The translations under genes were made by a program, and so were the position numbers. Below the pieces are notes generated by a model, which was given only the letters and a program-made list of their open reading frames with translations, was not told the origin of the DNA and did not search any database. This document shows positions 35,637 through 45,870 of a DNA stretch of 64,000 bases, piece after piece. The stretch comes from Emticicia sp. BO119 (lineage in GTDB: Bacteria; Bacteroidota; Bacteroidia; Cytophagales; Spirosomataceae). Each line of letters begins with the position of its first letter. The first letter of the stretch is position 1. The DNA lies in contig NZ_JACETV010000002.1 of assembly GCF_013912375.1 (NCBI RefSeq), positions 558,001-622,000 of the forward strand, read 5' to 3'.

Positions 35637-36482
35637 ATGACCGCTAAAGATATTCTCTTACACCTGCGTATTCCTTTTTCTTTTTTTCTGATGCCAGTCT
35701 ATTGGTTTGCCATAAGCCAGGCTACCATCGTTGACAAATCCAGGGCCATCTGGGTTTTTGTTATCCTACATTTGCTTATCTATACGGCAAGTAATGCCTA
35801 TAATAGTTATTTCGATAAAGACGAAGGAAGCATCGGAGGCCTTGAAAAACCACCTGCAGTTGATGATAAGCTCTTTTGGGTTGCCTGGGTTATTGATACT
35901 ATTGCCGTTATTTTAGGCTTCCTGTTTGTCAATCCACTTTTTGCTCTACTGATTTTTATTTATAGTATGGTATCAAAAGCCTATAGTGACGATAAAGTAC
36001 GTTTAAAAAAATATGCAGTTTTCAGCTGGTTTATTGTAGGCTTGTTTCAGGGCGCATTTACTTATTATACAATCATACTGGCCGTGAGTAATAACGATGA
36101 GTTTCTGCAACCTCACTTATTACCTGCCATTATCAGCACATTGATGTTATGGGCTATTTATCCTATCACACAGGTATATCAGCATGAAGAAGACCGCAAG
36201 CGTGGAGACCGAACCATGAGTATGCTTTTAGGTATCAAAGGTACTTTTATTTTTACTGCGGCGGTTTTTACTGTGGCATTTAGTCTGTTCTTTTTATATT
36301 TCCCCGAATCAGATTTTATTATCCTGCTCTTATTCAACCTGCCTACTTTAGCTTATTTTAGTTGGTGGTTTTTACAGGTATTAAAAGACAGTGGGCAAGC
36401 CGATTTCCACCATGTGATGTGGCTGAATTTATTAGCCTCTTTGTGTTTGAATGGGTTTTATATCTGGTTGTATATGAGGTAA
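35637..36482 (+). CDS. UbiA-family prenyltransferase-like membrane protein
   Basis: 281 residues with about eight hydrophobic helices. The first Asp-rich motif is NAYNSYFDKDEG near 53-64 (NxxxDxxxD) and the second is YQHEEDRKRGDRTMS near 181-195, as in UbiA-type prenyltransferases, which transfer isoprenoid chains to an acceptor in the membrane. No quinone or heme synthesis genes are adjacent, so the acceptor is unknown. Confidence 0.85.
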   Translation: MTAKDILLHLRIPFSFFLMPVYWFAISQATIVDKSRAIWVFVILHLLIYTASNAYNSYFDKDEGSIGGLEKPPAVDDKLFWVAWVIDTIAVILGFLFVNPLFALLIFIYSMVSKAYSDDKVRLKKYAVFSWFIVGLFQGAFTYYTIILAVSNNDEFLQPHLLPAIISTLMLWAIYPITQVYQHEEDRKRGDRTMSMLLGIKGTFIFTAAVFTVAFSLFFLYFPESDFIILLLFNLPTLAYFSWWFLQVLKDSGQADFHHVMWLNLLASLCLNGFYIWLYMR

Positions 36483-36525
36483 GATTTTCAAATTGCGGAA
36501 CATCTCTTCTCATTGCGCAAACAAA

Positions 36526-36557
36526 AACACCTGCCTCGAAACCGAAGCAGGTGTTTC
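36526..36557. terminator. Bidirectional terminator between UbiA-like gene and fusA
   Basis: aaacacctgc (36526-36535) and gcaggtgttt (36548-36557) form a perfect stem; the minus strand continues with TTTTTG, so it mainly terminates fusA. Confidence 0.85.
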
Positions 36558-36580
36558 TTATATAGATTAATATCTAAATC

Positions 36581-38671
36581 TTATGATTTCGATTTGGCAA
36601 TTACGCCTTCTGCAATATTTTGCGGAACAATCTCATAGTGAGAGAATGTCAGGTTCGCAGTTGCACGACCTGATGACATCGTACGAAGGTCAGTTACATA
36701 ACCGAATAGTTCAGATAGAGGTACATCAGCTTTGATTACCTGCGAACCAGCTTTTGTATCCATCCCTTTCATCATACCACGACGACGGTTAAGGTCACCA
36801 GTGATAGGTCCTGTATATTCGTCAGGAGTAACAACTTCTACTGCCATGATTGGTTCTAATAATTTAGGCCCAGCCTGACGAGCAGCTTCTTTGAAACCTA
36901 AACGACCAGCCATTTCAAACGAAAGTGAGTCAGAATCCACATCATGGTAAGAACCGTGGAACAAGCGGACTTTCATTGAGTCAACAGGGAAACCTGCTAA
37001 CGGGCCATTTACCATTGCTTGTTCGAATCCTTTTTGTACTGATGGGATAAATTCTTTTGGAATAATACCACCCACAATATTATTAACGAATTCTAAGCCT
37101 TGTTTGCCATCTTCACGCGGCCCGATTTCGAATACAATATCAGCAAATTTACCACGACCACCCGATTGTTTCTTGTAAACCTCACGGTGTTCGATAGATT
37201 TAGTGATTGTTTCTTTATAAGCTACCTGTGGTGCTCCCTGATTAACTTCTACTTTGAACTCACGACGCATACGGTCGATGATGATTTCAAGGTGAAGCTC
37301 ACCCATACCACGAATAATGGTTTGTCCTGTTTCTTCGTTTGACTCAACCTGAAGCGTTGGGTCTTCTTCAATCAACTTAGTGATTGCTTTAGAGAAGTTA
37401 TCCTGATCGGCTGTTTTCTTAGGCTCGATTGCATACCCGATAACCGGATCAGGGAATACCATCGATTCAAGAACGATCGGATTTTTCTCATCTGACAGGG
37501 TATCACCAGTTTTAATATCTTTAAAGCCTACTACCGCACCAATATCACCAGCACCTAAACGCTCGATAGAGTTTTGTTTATTGGCGTGCATCTGGAAGAT
37601 ACGAGAGATACGCTCTTTGTTACCTGAACGGTTGTTCAATACATAAGAACCAGCATCTAAGCCACCAGAGTAAGCACGGATGAAGCAAAGACGCCCTACG
37701 TAAGGGTCAGTTGCAATTTTAAACGCAAGGGCAGCGAACGGATCGCTTTCCGTTGGTTTACGGATTACCTCTGCACCAGTGTTAGGGTCTGTTCCTTTAA
37801 TGGCTTCTTTATCTAAAGGTGATGGTAACAATGCCATTACGTAGTCAAGCATGGTTTGTACACCTTTGTTTTTGAAGGATGAGCCGCAAAGCATCGGAAC
37901 GATTTTCATGCTGATAACCGCCTGACGAAGTGCTGCCAGAATTTCATCTTCAGTAATTGAATTCGGATCCTCGAAGTATTTTTCCATCAAAGTATCATCA
38001 AATTCAGCTACTGCTTCTAATAATTTCTCACGGTATTCAGTAGCTTCTTCCATCATATCGTCAGGAATAGGTACTTCAGTGAAAGTCATACCTTTATCGT
38101 GCTCGTTCCAAACGATACCACGGAAGTTAACCAGGTCAACCACACCTTTGAAGTTGTCTTCAGCACCGATTGGCAATTGAAGAGGTACTGCATAGCTACC
38201 TAACATTTCCTTCACTTGTTTACACACGTTAAGGAAATCGGCACCTGAGCGGTCCATTTTATTTACGAAGCCCAAACGAGCCACGTTATAGTTATTGGCT
38301 AAACGCCAGTTAGTTTCTGATTGAGGCTCAACACCATCAACGGCACTAAATAAGAATACTAATCCGTCTAATACACGTAATGAACGGTTTACCTCTACGG
38401 TAAAGTCAACGTGACCAGGGGTATCAATGATATTGATGTGATATTTTTGGTCTCTGTAGTTCCAGCCAACGGTAGTAGCAGCTGACGTGATGGTGATACC
38501 TCTTTCTTGCTCTTGTTCCATCCAGTCCATCGTAGCAGCTCCATCGTGTACCTCACCGATTTTGTGGCTCACGCCAGCATAATAAAGGATACGCTCTGTG
38601 GTAGTTGTCTTACCTGCGTCAATGTGGGCAGCAATACCGATGTTTCTTGTAAATTTTAAATCGCGTGCCAT
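36581..38671 (-). CDS. fusA: Translation elongation factor G
   Basis: 696 residues, full-length EF-G. GTPase motifs: [13 protein letters not shown] (G1, near 15), [11 protein letters not shown] (G2), DTPGHVDF (G3) and NKMD (G4). Domain IV has [13 protein letters not shown] and domain [15 protein letters not shown] precedes the C-terminal RRGMM. It catalyses ribosome translocation. The gene stands alone here, not in the usual rpsL-rpsG-fusA order. A candidate promoter on the minus strand (TTTG 38775-38772, TAATTTAG 38753-38746) lies upstream. Confidence 0.97.
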   Translation of the reverse strand: MARDLKFTRNIGIAAHIDAGKTTTTERILYYAGVSHKIGEVHDGAATMDWMEQEQERGITITSAATTVGWNYRDQKYHINIIDTPGHVDFTVEVNRSLRVLDGLVFLFSAVDGVEPQSETNWRLANNYNVARLGFVNKMDRSGADFLNVCKQVKEMLGSYAVPLQLPIGAEDNFKGVVDLVNFRGIVWNEHDKGMTFTEVPIPDDMMEEATEYREKLLEAVAEFDDTLMEKYFEDPNSITEDEILAALRQAVISMKIVPMLCGSSFKNKGVQTMLDYVMALLPSPLDKEAIKGTDPNTGAEVIRKPTESDPFAALAFKIATDPYVGRLCFIRAYSGGLDAGSYVLNNRSGNKERISRIFQMHANKQNSIERLGAGDIGAVVGFKDIKTGDTLSDEKNPIVLESMVFPDPVIGYAIEPKKTADQDNFSKAITKLIEEDPTLQVESNEETGQTIIRGMGELHLEIIIDRMRREFKVEVNQGAPQVAYKETITKSIEHREVYKKQSGGRGKFADIVFEIGPREDGKQGLEFVNNIVGGIIPKEFIPSVQKGFEQAMVNGPLAGFPVDSMKVRLFHGSYHDVDSDSLSFEMAGRLGFKEAARQAGPKLLEPIMAVEVVTPDEYTGPITGDLNRRRGMMKGMDTKAGSQVIKADVPLSELFGYVTDLRTMSSGRATANLTFSHYEIVPQNIAEGVIAKSKS

Positions 38672-38965
38672 TTTTTTATTTTTTTATCAAAATGTTTTTA
38701 AGGGTCTGATTATCAGACAATTTTGTTTAGAAACTTTTATCCAAGCTAAATTAGGATTCCATTTCGGGGTGCAAAATTAAGAATACTTTTTGATAAAATC
38801 AACGAAGTTTTATTTTTTATCAAGAAATCTCAGGAGTTTAAAGAAGGTGTGTTTTTTATAGTGAACCCCAAAAAGTTTAACGGCCTTTTTTTTTCGTGAA
38901 CAAACAATAAAAATTAACTTTAGTTGAATATTTATTAACGAAGCCTAAAAACGAAAATCAATCAG

Positions 38966-39520
38966 ATGAGAAAGCTAATTTATGGTATCAACTTGACTTT
39001 AGATGGGTGCTGTGATCATACCAAAGGAAACGGCAGCGAAGAAATACATGAGTATTTTACTGACCTCCTGCGACAGACCGACCTGATTATCTATGGACGT
39101 ATCACTTATGAATTAATGGTGCCTTTCTGGCCTGATGTCGCAAAAACTCGGTCAATGAATGAAATTGGAAACGAATTTGCCCGGGTATTTGATTCTATAG
39201 AGAAACTTGTTTTTTCCAGAACTCTGGATAGCGTTGAAGATAAAAATTCGAGGATAGCGCGGGCAGATTTATATGACGAAATAGTGAGATTAAAAAATGA
39301 GCCAGGCAGGGATATTTCGTTAGGTGGCGTGAACCTTCCATCTCAACTAATTGAAATGGGTTTGGTTGATGAGTTTCATTTTGTCTACCAACCTGTTATT
39401 GTAGGAGAAGGAAGACGCTTATTCGATCATACTAATTTACCGGAGAAATTGGATTTGAAATTAGTAGAATCAAAGATTTTCAAGTCAGGAGGCGTGGCGC
39501 TTCATTATATAAAGCAATAA
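38966..39520 (+). CDS. RibD C-terminal/dihydrofolate reductase-family protein
   Basis: 184 residues with the DHFR-like fold of RibD_C proteins: start RKLIYGINLTLDGCCDH, LIIYGRITYELM near 44, EKLVFSRTLD near 78 and ISLGGVNLPSQLIEMGLVDEFHFVYQPVIVGEGRRLF near 113-148. It is an NADPH-dependent reductase of unknown substrate, common as a single gene in Bacteroidota. It is not the essential FolA. A hairpin at about 39562-39585 may end its transcript. Confidence 0.88.
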   Translation: MRKLIYGINLTLDGCCDHTKGNGSEEIHEYFTDLLRQTDLIIYGRITYELMVPFWPDVAKTRSMNEIGNEFARVFDSIEKLVFSRTLDSVEDKNSRIARADLYDEIVRLKNEPGRDISLGGVNLPSQLIEMGLVDEFHFVYQPVIVGEGRRLFDHTNLPEKLDLKLVESKIFKSGGVALHYIKQ

Positions 39521-39754
39521 AGAATCTTTGCAACAGAAGAAATGCGCTTTATACATAAAAGAAGTGGGGGGTTAATCCTCCCACTCTCTGCAAATCAGCA
39601 AATTAAACTCAAACCACATTTTTAGTCACAGCAGTATTTCATTAGTTTTGGTAAAGAGCTAAAGTTGTGTGGAAAGTTCGGCACATAGCTTTATACTCTT
39701 AAAATAAAGCCCAGATACCATTCGTAATTGTCAAACCTATTTATCACAGTCTTA

Positions 39755-40864
39755 TTATCTCTCAATTAGTATTCGTACTGTTGAAATCTCGTTTTCTGCC
39801 AGACTTCTTTCATTTTTATAAACAGCACGGACAATATATGTCCCTATCGGAATATCTCGTACATCCACACTAATCATTCCATCACTTACCTTCGTAAATC
39901 TCTCCTGAAAAATTCTCCCTGAATAATCATAGAGTTGAACACTTGTTATCTCTTGAAACCCATTGTCTCTGAACCATTTTTCGTCGTTTGCACGCTCAAA
40001 AGAATTACCAGTCGAATCTTTCGAAGTCACTAATTCAGGCACTAAAATCAATTCTCCATTTTGCACAGCATTGCCCCGGATATTTATCTTCGTAGCAAAT
40101 TTTTTAAGGGTTGGGAGGTATTCTACATCATTCCTGATACAAATAGCACCAGTTCCTAAAGATACTTTCCCTCTGACAGGAGTATAACCAACGACTGCAA
40201 TCTCACCTAATTTTATTTCAGAGTCCTTCATTTCTATTTTTATTAAGTCATTAGTAGCTGTGGCGTTTTCCTCTGTGGTCTCATATCCAATAGAACTAAA
40301 AACCAGTATATCATTATCAGAGGCTACTATTCTATAATTACCATTCGCATCTGATACCGTTCCCCTTGTTGTACCTTTAATGGCAATAGAAACCCCGGGT
40401 AGCCCTTCTTTACCTTCTGCATCTACTACCTGTCCTGAAATTACCCTGTTTTGCCCCATGCCTTCTTCAATGCACAATAAAGTCAATACCGCCGCTGCCA
40501 TATTACGCACTACTTTCATGTGCTGAATCCAGGGTAATCTTATAGCTTGCTTATACTTCTTTTGAGCGATAACAGCTACCGGAATCTCATATTGTAACTG
40601 GTCATTCTGAATACTCCATGTAGGAAACCACTCTTCAACGACATAGTTTTTCTTTAACTGATCTTCTCTGAAACGACCGCAAAGATTATGAGATGATTTC
40701 AATCTGTCTTTGAAAAAAGCTACCAGCTGGCTTTCAGGCATATTGCTGAAATCTATCACGTTTTTCTGGCAGGAAGCACAGAAACCTCCAGTGCTTGTTG
40801 GCGTAAATGATTCCCAATGTTCATGACAGGGATTCTCAATATTTAGTTGGAAAGATTGTTTCAT
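39755..40864 (-). CDS. Carboxypeptidase-regulatory-like domain protein with N-terminal CxxC module
   Basis: 369 residues. Residues 1-75 carry a Cys-rich module (Cys13, Cys29-x-x-Cys32 in GGFCASCQKNVIDFS, Cys62) that recurs at the N-terminus of Bacteroidota membrane proteins. One transmembrane helix spans about 118-134. Outside lie a carboxypeptidase-regulatory-like domain (about 140-215, ISGQVVDAEGKEGLPGVSIAIKG) and a C-terminal region (about 300-369) with the VDVRDIPIGTYIVRAVY pattern of Por-secretion-like tails. It has no SusC barrel. The function is unknown; the CxxC suggests metal or redox sensing on the cytoplasmic side. Confidence 0.75.
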   Translation of the reverse strand: MKQSFQLNIENPCHEHWESFTPTSTGGFCASCQKNVIDFSNMPESQLVAFFKDRLKSSHNLCGRFREDQLKKNYVVEEWFPTWSIQNDQLQYEIPVAVIAQKKYKQAIRLPWIQHMKVVRNMAAAVLTLLCIEEGMGQNRVISGQVVDAEGKEGLPGVSIAIKGTTRGTVSDANGNYRIVASDNDILVFSSIGYETTEENATATNDLIKIEMKDSEIKLGEIAVVGYTPVRGKVSLGTGAICIRNDVEYLPTLKKFATKINIRGNAVQNGELILVPELVTSKDSTGNSFERANDEKWFRDNGFQEITSVQLYDYSGRIFQERFTKVSDGMISVDVRDIPIGTYIVRAVYKNERSLAENEISTVRILIER

Positions 40865-40993
40865 AAATGAAAAAATTAGGTTTTTGATTGATTGATGCAG
40901 TCATTGAAGATTTTCCATAAAAGATTCTTATTTTTTTTGTAGAGAAAAATAAAATACTCAAATTCGGGTCACGTCCTCAATCTCTTAACCTTT

Positions 40994-42337
40994 ATGCAAA
41001 CCTACGATACCATCATTGTCGGAGCCGGCTATGCCGGGCTTACTGCTACCCGTGAACTAATCAAAGCAGGTAAAAAAGTAATCTTATTAGAAGCCCGAGA
41101 CAGGGTAGGGGGGCGAGTGCACACGCAATACTTTGAAGATGGCAGCTACGTAGATTTAGGAGCCGCATGGGTAGGGCCAACACAGGATAGAATGTATGCT
41201 TTAGCCAAAGAATTTGGCGTGCAGACCTTCCCGACTTATGATGAAGGGAAGAGTTCATTGCTTTATAATAATAAACTGAAGCATTATAAAGGAATCATTC
41301 CGCCATTGCCTATTCCTTCTTTATTGAGTTTAGATATGGCTATCAAGCGCATGAACAAATTATCTAAAACAGTTGATCTGCAAAACCCCTGGAATACGCC
41401 TGATGCTGAATACTATGATTCGATGACATTAGCAAGCTGGATGGATAAACAGATGTCTTTCAAAACGGCTAAGGTTATGTTTAAACTGGCAGCAGAAGCC
41501 ATCTGGGCGGCAGACCCTAATGAAATATCAATGCTACACGCCTTATTTTATACTAAATCGTGCATTGATTTGGATATGCTGATGAACGTGAAAAACGGCG
41601 CACAGGAAGAAAGGCTGGTAGGAGGCGCATCTCAACCAGCTATAAGATTAGCAGAAACGTTTAAAGAACATATCCGGTTGAATAGTGTCGTGCGTTCTAT
41701 CAGTCAGCAGAATAGTCTGGTGACGGTAAAAGGAGATGGTTTTGAACTTAAGGCCAAAAAAGTGATTGTGGCCTTGCCACCTACACTTGCAGGGCGAATT
41801 CATTACTCACCATGTATGCCCGCCAATCGGGAACAATTGACCCAGCGAATGCCGATGGGAACTGTCTGGAAAACCTATGCCATTTATGATAAACCATTCT
41901 GGCGGGAAGCAGGCCTAAACGGTTTATCCGCTACAAATGATGGCCACGTAACCGTTACCTTCGATAACTCACCGAAAGACGGTAGTAAAGGTATTATGAT
42001 GGGCTTCGTATTAGGTAATCAGGCTAAGGCATTTGCACAACTTTTGCCCGAAGCCCGCAAGGCCTCAGCCCTTGATACTCTTTCCAGATTTTATGGAGAA
42101 AAAGCCAGAAACCCTGTTCATTATCTTGATCATAGCTGGGCAGAAGAAGAATTTACCCGTGGCTGTTATGCCGGACTGATGCCCCCTGGTGTCTGGACAT
42201 CAGTGGGTAAGGCACTCCGCGAGCCGGTAGGTAATATTCATTGGGCAGGTACTGAAACCGCCGACATCTGGAATGGTTATATGGAAGGTGCTGTCCTCTC
42301 TGGCGAAAGAGTGGCAAAGGAAGTAATTAATAGTTAA
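40994..42337 (+). CDS. Flavin monoamine oxidase-family FAD protein
   Basis: 447 residues with a Rossmann start IVGAGYAGLTATRELIKAGKKVILLEARDRVGGRVHT (about 6-42: GxGxxG and the family's GGR motif) and the C-terminal FAD-binding segment GNIHWAGTETADIWNGYMEGAVLSGERVA (about 415-443). It oxidises amines to imines with FAD and oxygen. It stands alone; the substrate cannot be told from context. Confidence 0.9.
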   Translation: MQTYDTIIVGAGYAGLTATRELIKAGKKVILLEARDRVGGRVHTQYFEDGSYVDLGAAWVGPTQDRMYALAKEFGVQTFPTYDEGKSSLLYNNKLKHYKGIIPPLPIPSLLSLDMAIKRMNKLSKTVDLQNPWNTPDAEYYDSMTLASWMDKQMSFKTAKVMFKLAAEAIWAADPNEISMLHALFYTKSCIDLDMLMNVKNGAQEERLVGGASQPAIRLAETFKEHIRLNSVVRSISQQNSLVTVKGDGFELKAKKVIVALPPTLAGRIHYSPCMPANREQLTQRMPMGTVWKTYAIYDKPFWREAGLNGLSATNDGHVTVTFDNSPKDGSKGIMMGFVLGNQAKAFAQLLPEARKASALDTLSRFYGEKARNPVHYLDHSWAEEEFTRGCYAGLMPPGVWTSVGKALREPVGNIHWAGTETADIWNGYMEGAVLSGERVAKEVINS

Positions 42338-42830
42338 TATTTGTTAAAAATGCAGAAGCCTTGATACTCTTCAGTATCAAAGCTTCCATAAGAATAAATA
42401 AAGTTTAGTCACCGCAATGAAAGACATACTTTGTGTCTCATTAGCGCAATTTTACCAGCGTTAATTTTAATTAAAAAACAGAGTTATAGTTAGTAACAGG
42501 GTTTTTCTGATCGGGAAATATTTAAACATAGCGATAATACCTGGTAGATTTAGGCTAAAATCCATTAAGTAATATGCTTATGAATACTTCATTACTAAAT
42601 ACACAGTTTTTTATAATCACTTTTATAAAAAGAGTGGGATAAAAGGTACATATAGTGCTGTAACTTTTTGGGTTCTAAAGTATTGCTGTCCTAAAATACA
42701 GGAACAAAAGCATGTCAGTCAACCGACACTTTGTGAAGTCGTTTTTTTACTTTGTCAAGTAAGAGTTTTTCTATACGAAACTATTGCCCGTCATTTTTTT
42801 TCTTTAGTTTTGGCTACTAATTTCTTTTTC
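42338..42830. other. Gene-free stretch, 490 bases
   Basis: Only tiny ORFs. A hairpin at 42355-42386 (gaagccttgatact / agtatcaaagcttc) follows the oxidase gene but lacks a T-run on the plus strand. Near 42733-42751 a short imperfect hairpin is followed by seven T, a weak terminator. The remainder is AT-rich and must hold the promoter of the second kinase gene, but I find no clear TTTG/TAnnTTTG pair. Confidence 0.5.
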
Positions 42831-44576
42831 ATGCTTCCCTATAAAGTCTTTTATTTAGTAACAGCCATAAGTCTGTTCTCAGGGCTTCATATAGTTGTTG
42901 CGCAAAAAACAAATTATTCAGCAGAGCATATTGAAAAGATAGCTTATGCAGATAGCATTTTAAAGGCAGCAATACTCAAAAAAGACTCTCTCCAAATGGC
43001 AGAAGCCTATTATCTGTTAGGCAAAGTTGAGCTAAGTGCCGGAAATCATCTTACTGCTCATGCATGGTTCATGAAATCACTCCGCATTCAGGAAAAATTC
43101 GGAGATTCGTACGAATTAGGACGTTTATACATCAGGCTCAGAGAAAAAGAACAGAGACAAGGGCATTATGATAATGCACTTAATTACTTAAAAGCAGCAA
43201 AAGGTGTTTTTAAGCGTATTGGCTCACCCGTGGGATTGATGCGCGTTTATACAAGCATAGGAGAATTGTATGCCGATGAGATATTAGAAAACAAGGTAAA
43301 TCAGCCCGAGACGATCACGTTTAGTATTGATAGTGCATTTTACTATCATAAAAAGGCTGAAGCTTTAGCAACAGTTTTAAAAGACACTATGGCTTTGGCC
43401 AATATCAGGATATCATCGGGGAAACTACTTTTATTAAAAAAAGACCCTAAATCCATTCTTTATTTCCAACAATCGCTTAACGAATTCACGCAGTTGAAAG
43501 AAGAAAATGAACGGATATCGGCTATGTTATTTCTGGCTTCGGCCTATATAGCTTTTAATCAGACTGAAAAAGTACCTGCTATTTTAGTACAGGTTCAGCA
43601 ATTTTATGAAAAAAATCATCTGCACAATTATACATGGCTCAGAAATTTGGAAACTGCCTATATGAATTATTATAAGGCTACTAAGCAGTGGGATAAAGCT
43701 TTTAAACATTTAGAAAAAGTAAAAGACTTGGAAAGGAAAGAACTATTAGCCAATCAGGAAGGAGCTATTACCCGATTAGAAATAGAATATGAAACACAGA
43801 AAAAAGAAGCATTACTGAAGAAACAAGACGAAGAGTTAATATTGAAAAATGACTATGTGCATACTCAGCAGTTGTTTTTAGGAGCACTTGGGGTTTTATT
43901 TTTACTTACCGGAGGGTTGAGTTTTTTTTATTATAAGTTATATCTTAAGAACCGTCAGATCAGTCAAAGGAATGCTGTTTTAATAAAAGAGCAAAATCAT
44001 CGGGTAAAGAATAATTTGCAATTGGTTTCAAGCCTTTTAAGCTTGCAGGCCAATCAGTTTTCTGATCCGGCCAGTAAACAAGCCACAGAAAACAATCTGT
44101 TGAGAATTGAATCAATGGCTATTCTACACCGGGAATTGTATGATAAAGAAGAATTGGCTGTTATTAACCTGTCAGATTTCATTAAAGAAATAGTAGAGGT
44201 GGTAGTGCAGACCTTTGCCTATGAACATGTCGAATTAGCTTATTCGATTGAACCGGTGAAGTTAAATGCCGATCAGGCTCTGCCTGTTGGTTTAATCATT
44301 ACTGAATTAGTAACTAATTCGTGTAAATATGCTTTTCCTGATAATCCTATGCCCTTATTGGCCATTAATTGCAAAAGAGAGAGAGAAGAACTTATACTAA
44401 ATGTATCGGATAATGGTTCAGGGTTAAAAAACAATTCTTCCGTTGAAGCAGTTAAAACATCATTCGGAATGAAACTTATCCAGATGCAGGTAGCGCAACT
44501 GCGTGGTTCCTATAGTTTTGACTCTTTAAATGGCACAACCTTTACAATGAAATTTAAACCAGATTTTTTGCTATGA
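42831..44576 (+). CDS. TPR-containing sensor histidine kinase (HisKA_2 type, pair 2)
   Basis: 581 residues from the ATG at 42831; the TTG at 42810 is less likely. Signal sequence about 1-25 (ends HIVVAQ), TPR-like helical periplasmic part, a transmembrane helix (about 348-368), and the kinase core with His390 in EQNHRVKNNLQLVSSLLSLQ and N box LIITELVTNSCKYAFP. It has the same length and architecture as the 33216 kinase. It overlaps the next gene by 4 bases (ATGA), so kinase and regulator are coupled. Confidence 0.92.
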   Translation: MLPYKVFYLVTAISLFSGLHIVVAQKTNYSAEHIEKIAYADSILKAAILKKDSLQMAEAYYLLGKVELSAGNHLTAHAWFMKSLRIQEKFGDSYELGRLYIRLREKEQRQGHYDNALNYLKAAKGVFKRIGSPVGLMRVYTSIGELYADEILENKVNQPETITFSIDSAFYYHKKAEALATVLKDTMALANIRISSGKLLLLKKDPKSILYFQQSLNEFTQLKEENERISAMLFLASAYIAFNQTEKVPAILVQVQQFYEKNHLHNYTWLRNLETAYMNYYKATKQWDKAFKHLEKVKDLERKELLANQEGAITRLEIEYETQKKEALLKKQDEELILKNDYVHTQQLFLGALGVLFLLTGGLSFFYYKLYLKNRQISQRNAVLIKEQNHRVKNNLQLVSSLLSLQANQFSDPASKQATENNLLRIESMAILHRELYDKEELAVINLSDFIKEIVEVVVQTFAYEHVELAYSIEPVKLNADQALPVGLIITELVTNSCKYAFPDNPMPLLAINCKREREELILNVSDNGSGLKNNSSVEAVKTSFGMKLIQMQVAQLRGSYSFDSLNGTTFTMKFKPDFLL

Positions 44577-45313
44577 GTGTACTAAAAGTATTGATTATTG
44601 AAGATGAAGTGATGACAGGAATAGATATTAAGGAAACACTTGAAAAAGCCGGCCACACAATTACAGCAATAGCCAGAAATTCAGATGAGGCGATTGGGTC
44701 TTTAAAAAAAGAGCTACCCGATATAGCCATTATTGATATTATGCTCAGGACATCGGCACATGATGGCATACAAACAGCTACAGACTTAATAAAAATGCAC
44801 CCTATGCCAATTATTTATCTGACGGCCAATTCAGAGATGCAGACCTTTCAAAGGGCTAAAGATACTTCTCCGGCAGCTTATCTACTGAAACCATTCAGAC
44901 ATAATGAACTGGCATTGCAAGTAGAATTAGCCTATCATAACTATAAAGCCAACCTCCCTGCAAATACGAACCCTATCGTGGCAGAAGCTATTTTTCTTCC
45001 TTTCGATAAAGGCTTGAAAAAATTGATAAAGCAAGAAGTACTCTATCTGAAAGCCGATGGGTCCTATGTAAAAGTTTATCTGAAAGAAGAAATGAACCCT
45101 TACTTATTTTCAATGAATCTCGGGCATCTGGCACAGTATTTCTCAACACCGAATTTCTATCGCTTATCAAGGTCGTTGCTTATTAACCTTAATTGTATTG
45201 AGCGTATTGAACGAGACCATCTGTATATGAAGAATCAGGAAAATCCGATTCAGATTCCCGAAGGCAATAAAGCAGATTTAATAAAGAAACTGGCAGTAAT
45301 CAGAACACCTTAA
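44573..45313 (+). CDS. LytTR response regulator (pair 2)
   Basis: 246 residues: receiver domain (about 4-120) with acidic residues Glu10/Asp11, phospho-acceptor Asp55 (IIDIML) and KPF motif near 104, then a LytTR domain (about 140-245; LKKLIKQEVLYLKADGSYVKVYL, FYRLSRSLLINLNCIERI). It is a paralogue of the regulator at 32437. It is followed by a terminator. Confidence 0.93.
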   Translation: MSVLKVLIIEDEVMTGIDIKETLEKAGHTITAIARNSDEAIGSLKKELPDIAIIDIMLRTSAHDGIQTATDLIKMHPMPIIYLTANSEMQTFQRAKDTSPAAYLLKPFRHNELALQVELAYHNYKANLPANTNPIVAEAIFLPFDKGLKKLIKQEVLYLKADGSYVKVYLKEEMNPYLFSMNLGHLAQYFSTPNFYRLSRSLLINLNCIERIERDHLYMKNQENPIQIPEGNKADLIKKLAVIRTP

Positions 45314-45422
45314 TATTTGGCAGAAATGCAGTGAAGGAACTAAATAACGACAATAGTTGTTTTAACAATAAACACAACCATATAGTATTCAGATAAAATA
45401 CCTTATTGCCTAAATATACCTC

Positions 45423-45446
45423 AAGCCCCTGTAAAGGGGTTTTTTT
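45423..45446 (+). terminator. Rho-independent terminator of the second two-component operon
   Basis: aagcccct (45423-45430) pairs with aggggttt (45435-45442), loop gtaa, followed by a T-run. Confidence 0.8.
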
Positions 45447-45480
45447 GTTGTTATCACTCTTCCCCGCTTTCTGAAACCTT

Positions 45481-45870
45481 TCATAAATTCAAAGACCTCA
45501 ACCATTCCATCGCCTCTTTCGCCTCTGAAAAACTTTTCATCGGAATCGGCGGAGGTTTCAGGCTGAATAAGATATTCATGATAAACTTAGAAAGACCTGG
45601 TTTGGCTACCATAGCCATAGCTGAGTATATAACGGGTATTTGCTCGGTCGAAAACTTTCGTGTAGCTTTATCTGGTACAGGAGAATCTGATAAGTAAATT
45701 AACAAAGGTACAGGCGAATGGTTGGTAATCTTTTTCACCAAAGCCACATTGCCGCTGATATTCTCCACAGTGCGTTTAGGGCTTTTAGAAAGTGAAACCA
45801 GAATATTATCCTCAAACCAATAGGTGGCAATTTCACCCTCATACACAGGTCTGTCGGTGGGTATAGTCAT
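45481..45870 (-). CDS. STAS/SpoIIAA-like small protein (DUF7793-like)
   Basis: 129 residues from the ATG at 45870; the open frame extends upstream to 45981, but that part is not protein-like. The pattern GEIATYWFEDNILVSLSKSP ... SGNVALVKKITNHSPVPLLIYLSD ... MVAKPGLSKFIMNILFSLKPPPIPMKSFSEAKEAMEWL matches a family of STAS/SpoIIAA-like Bacteroidota proteins that I recall as DUF7793. The function is unknown; the STAS fold suggests a small regulatory or ligand-binding role. Confidence 0.7.
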   Translation of the reverse strand: MTIPTDRPVYEGEIATYWFEDNILVSLSKSPKRTVENISGNVALVKKITNHSPVPLLIYLSDSPVPDKATRKFSTEQIPVIYSAMAMVAKPGLSKFIMNILFSLKPPPIPMKSFSEAKEAMEWLRSLNL

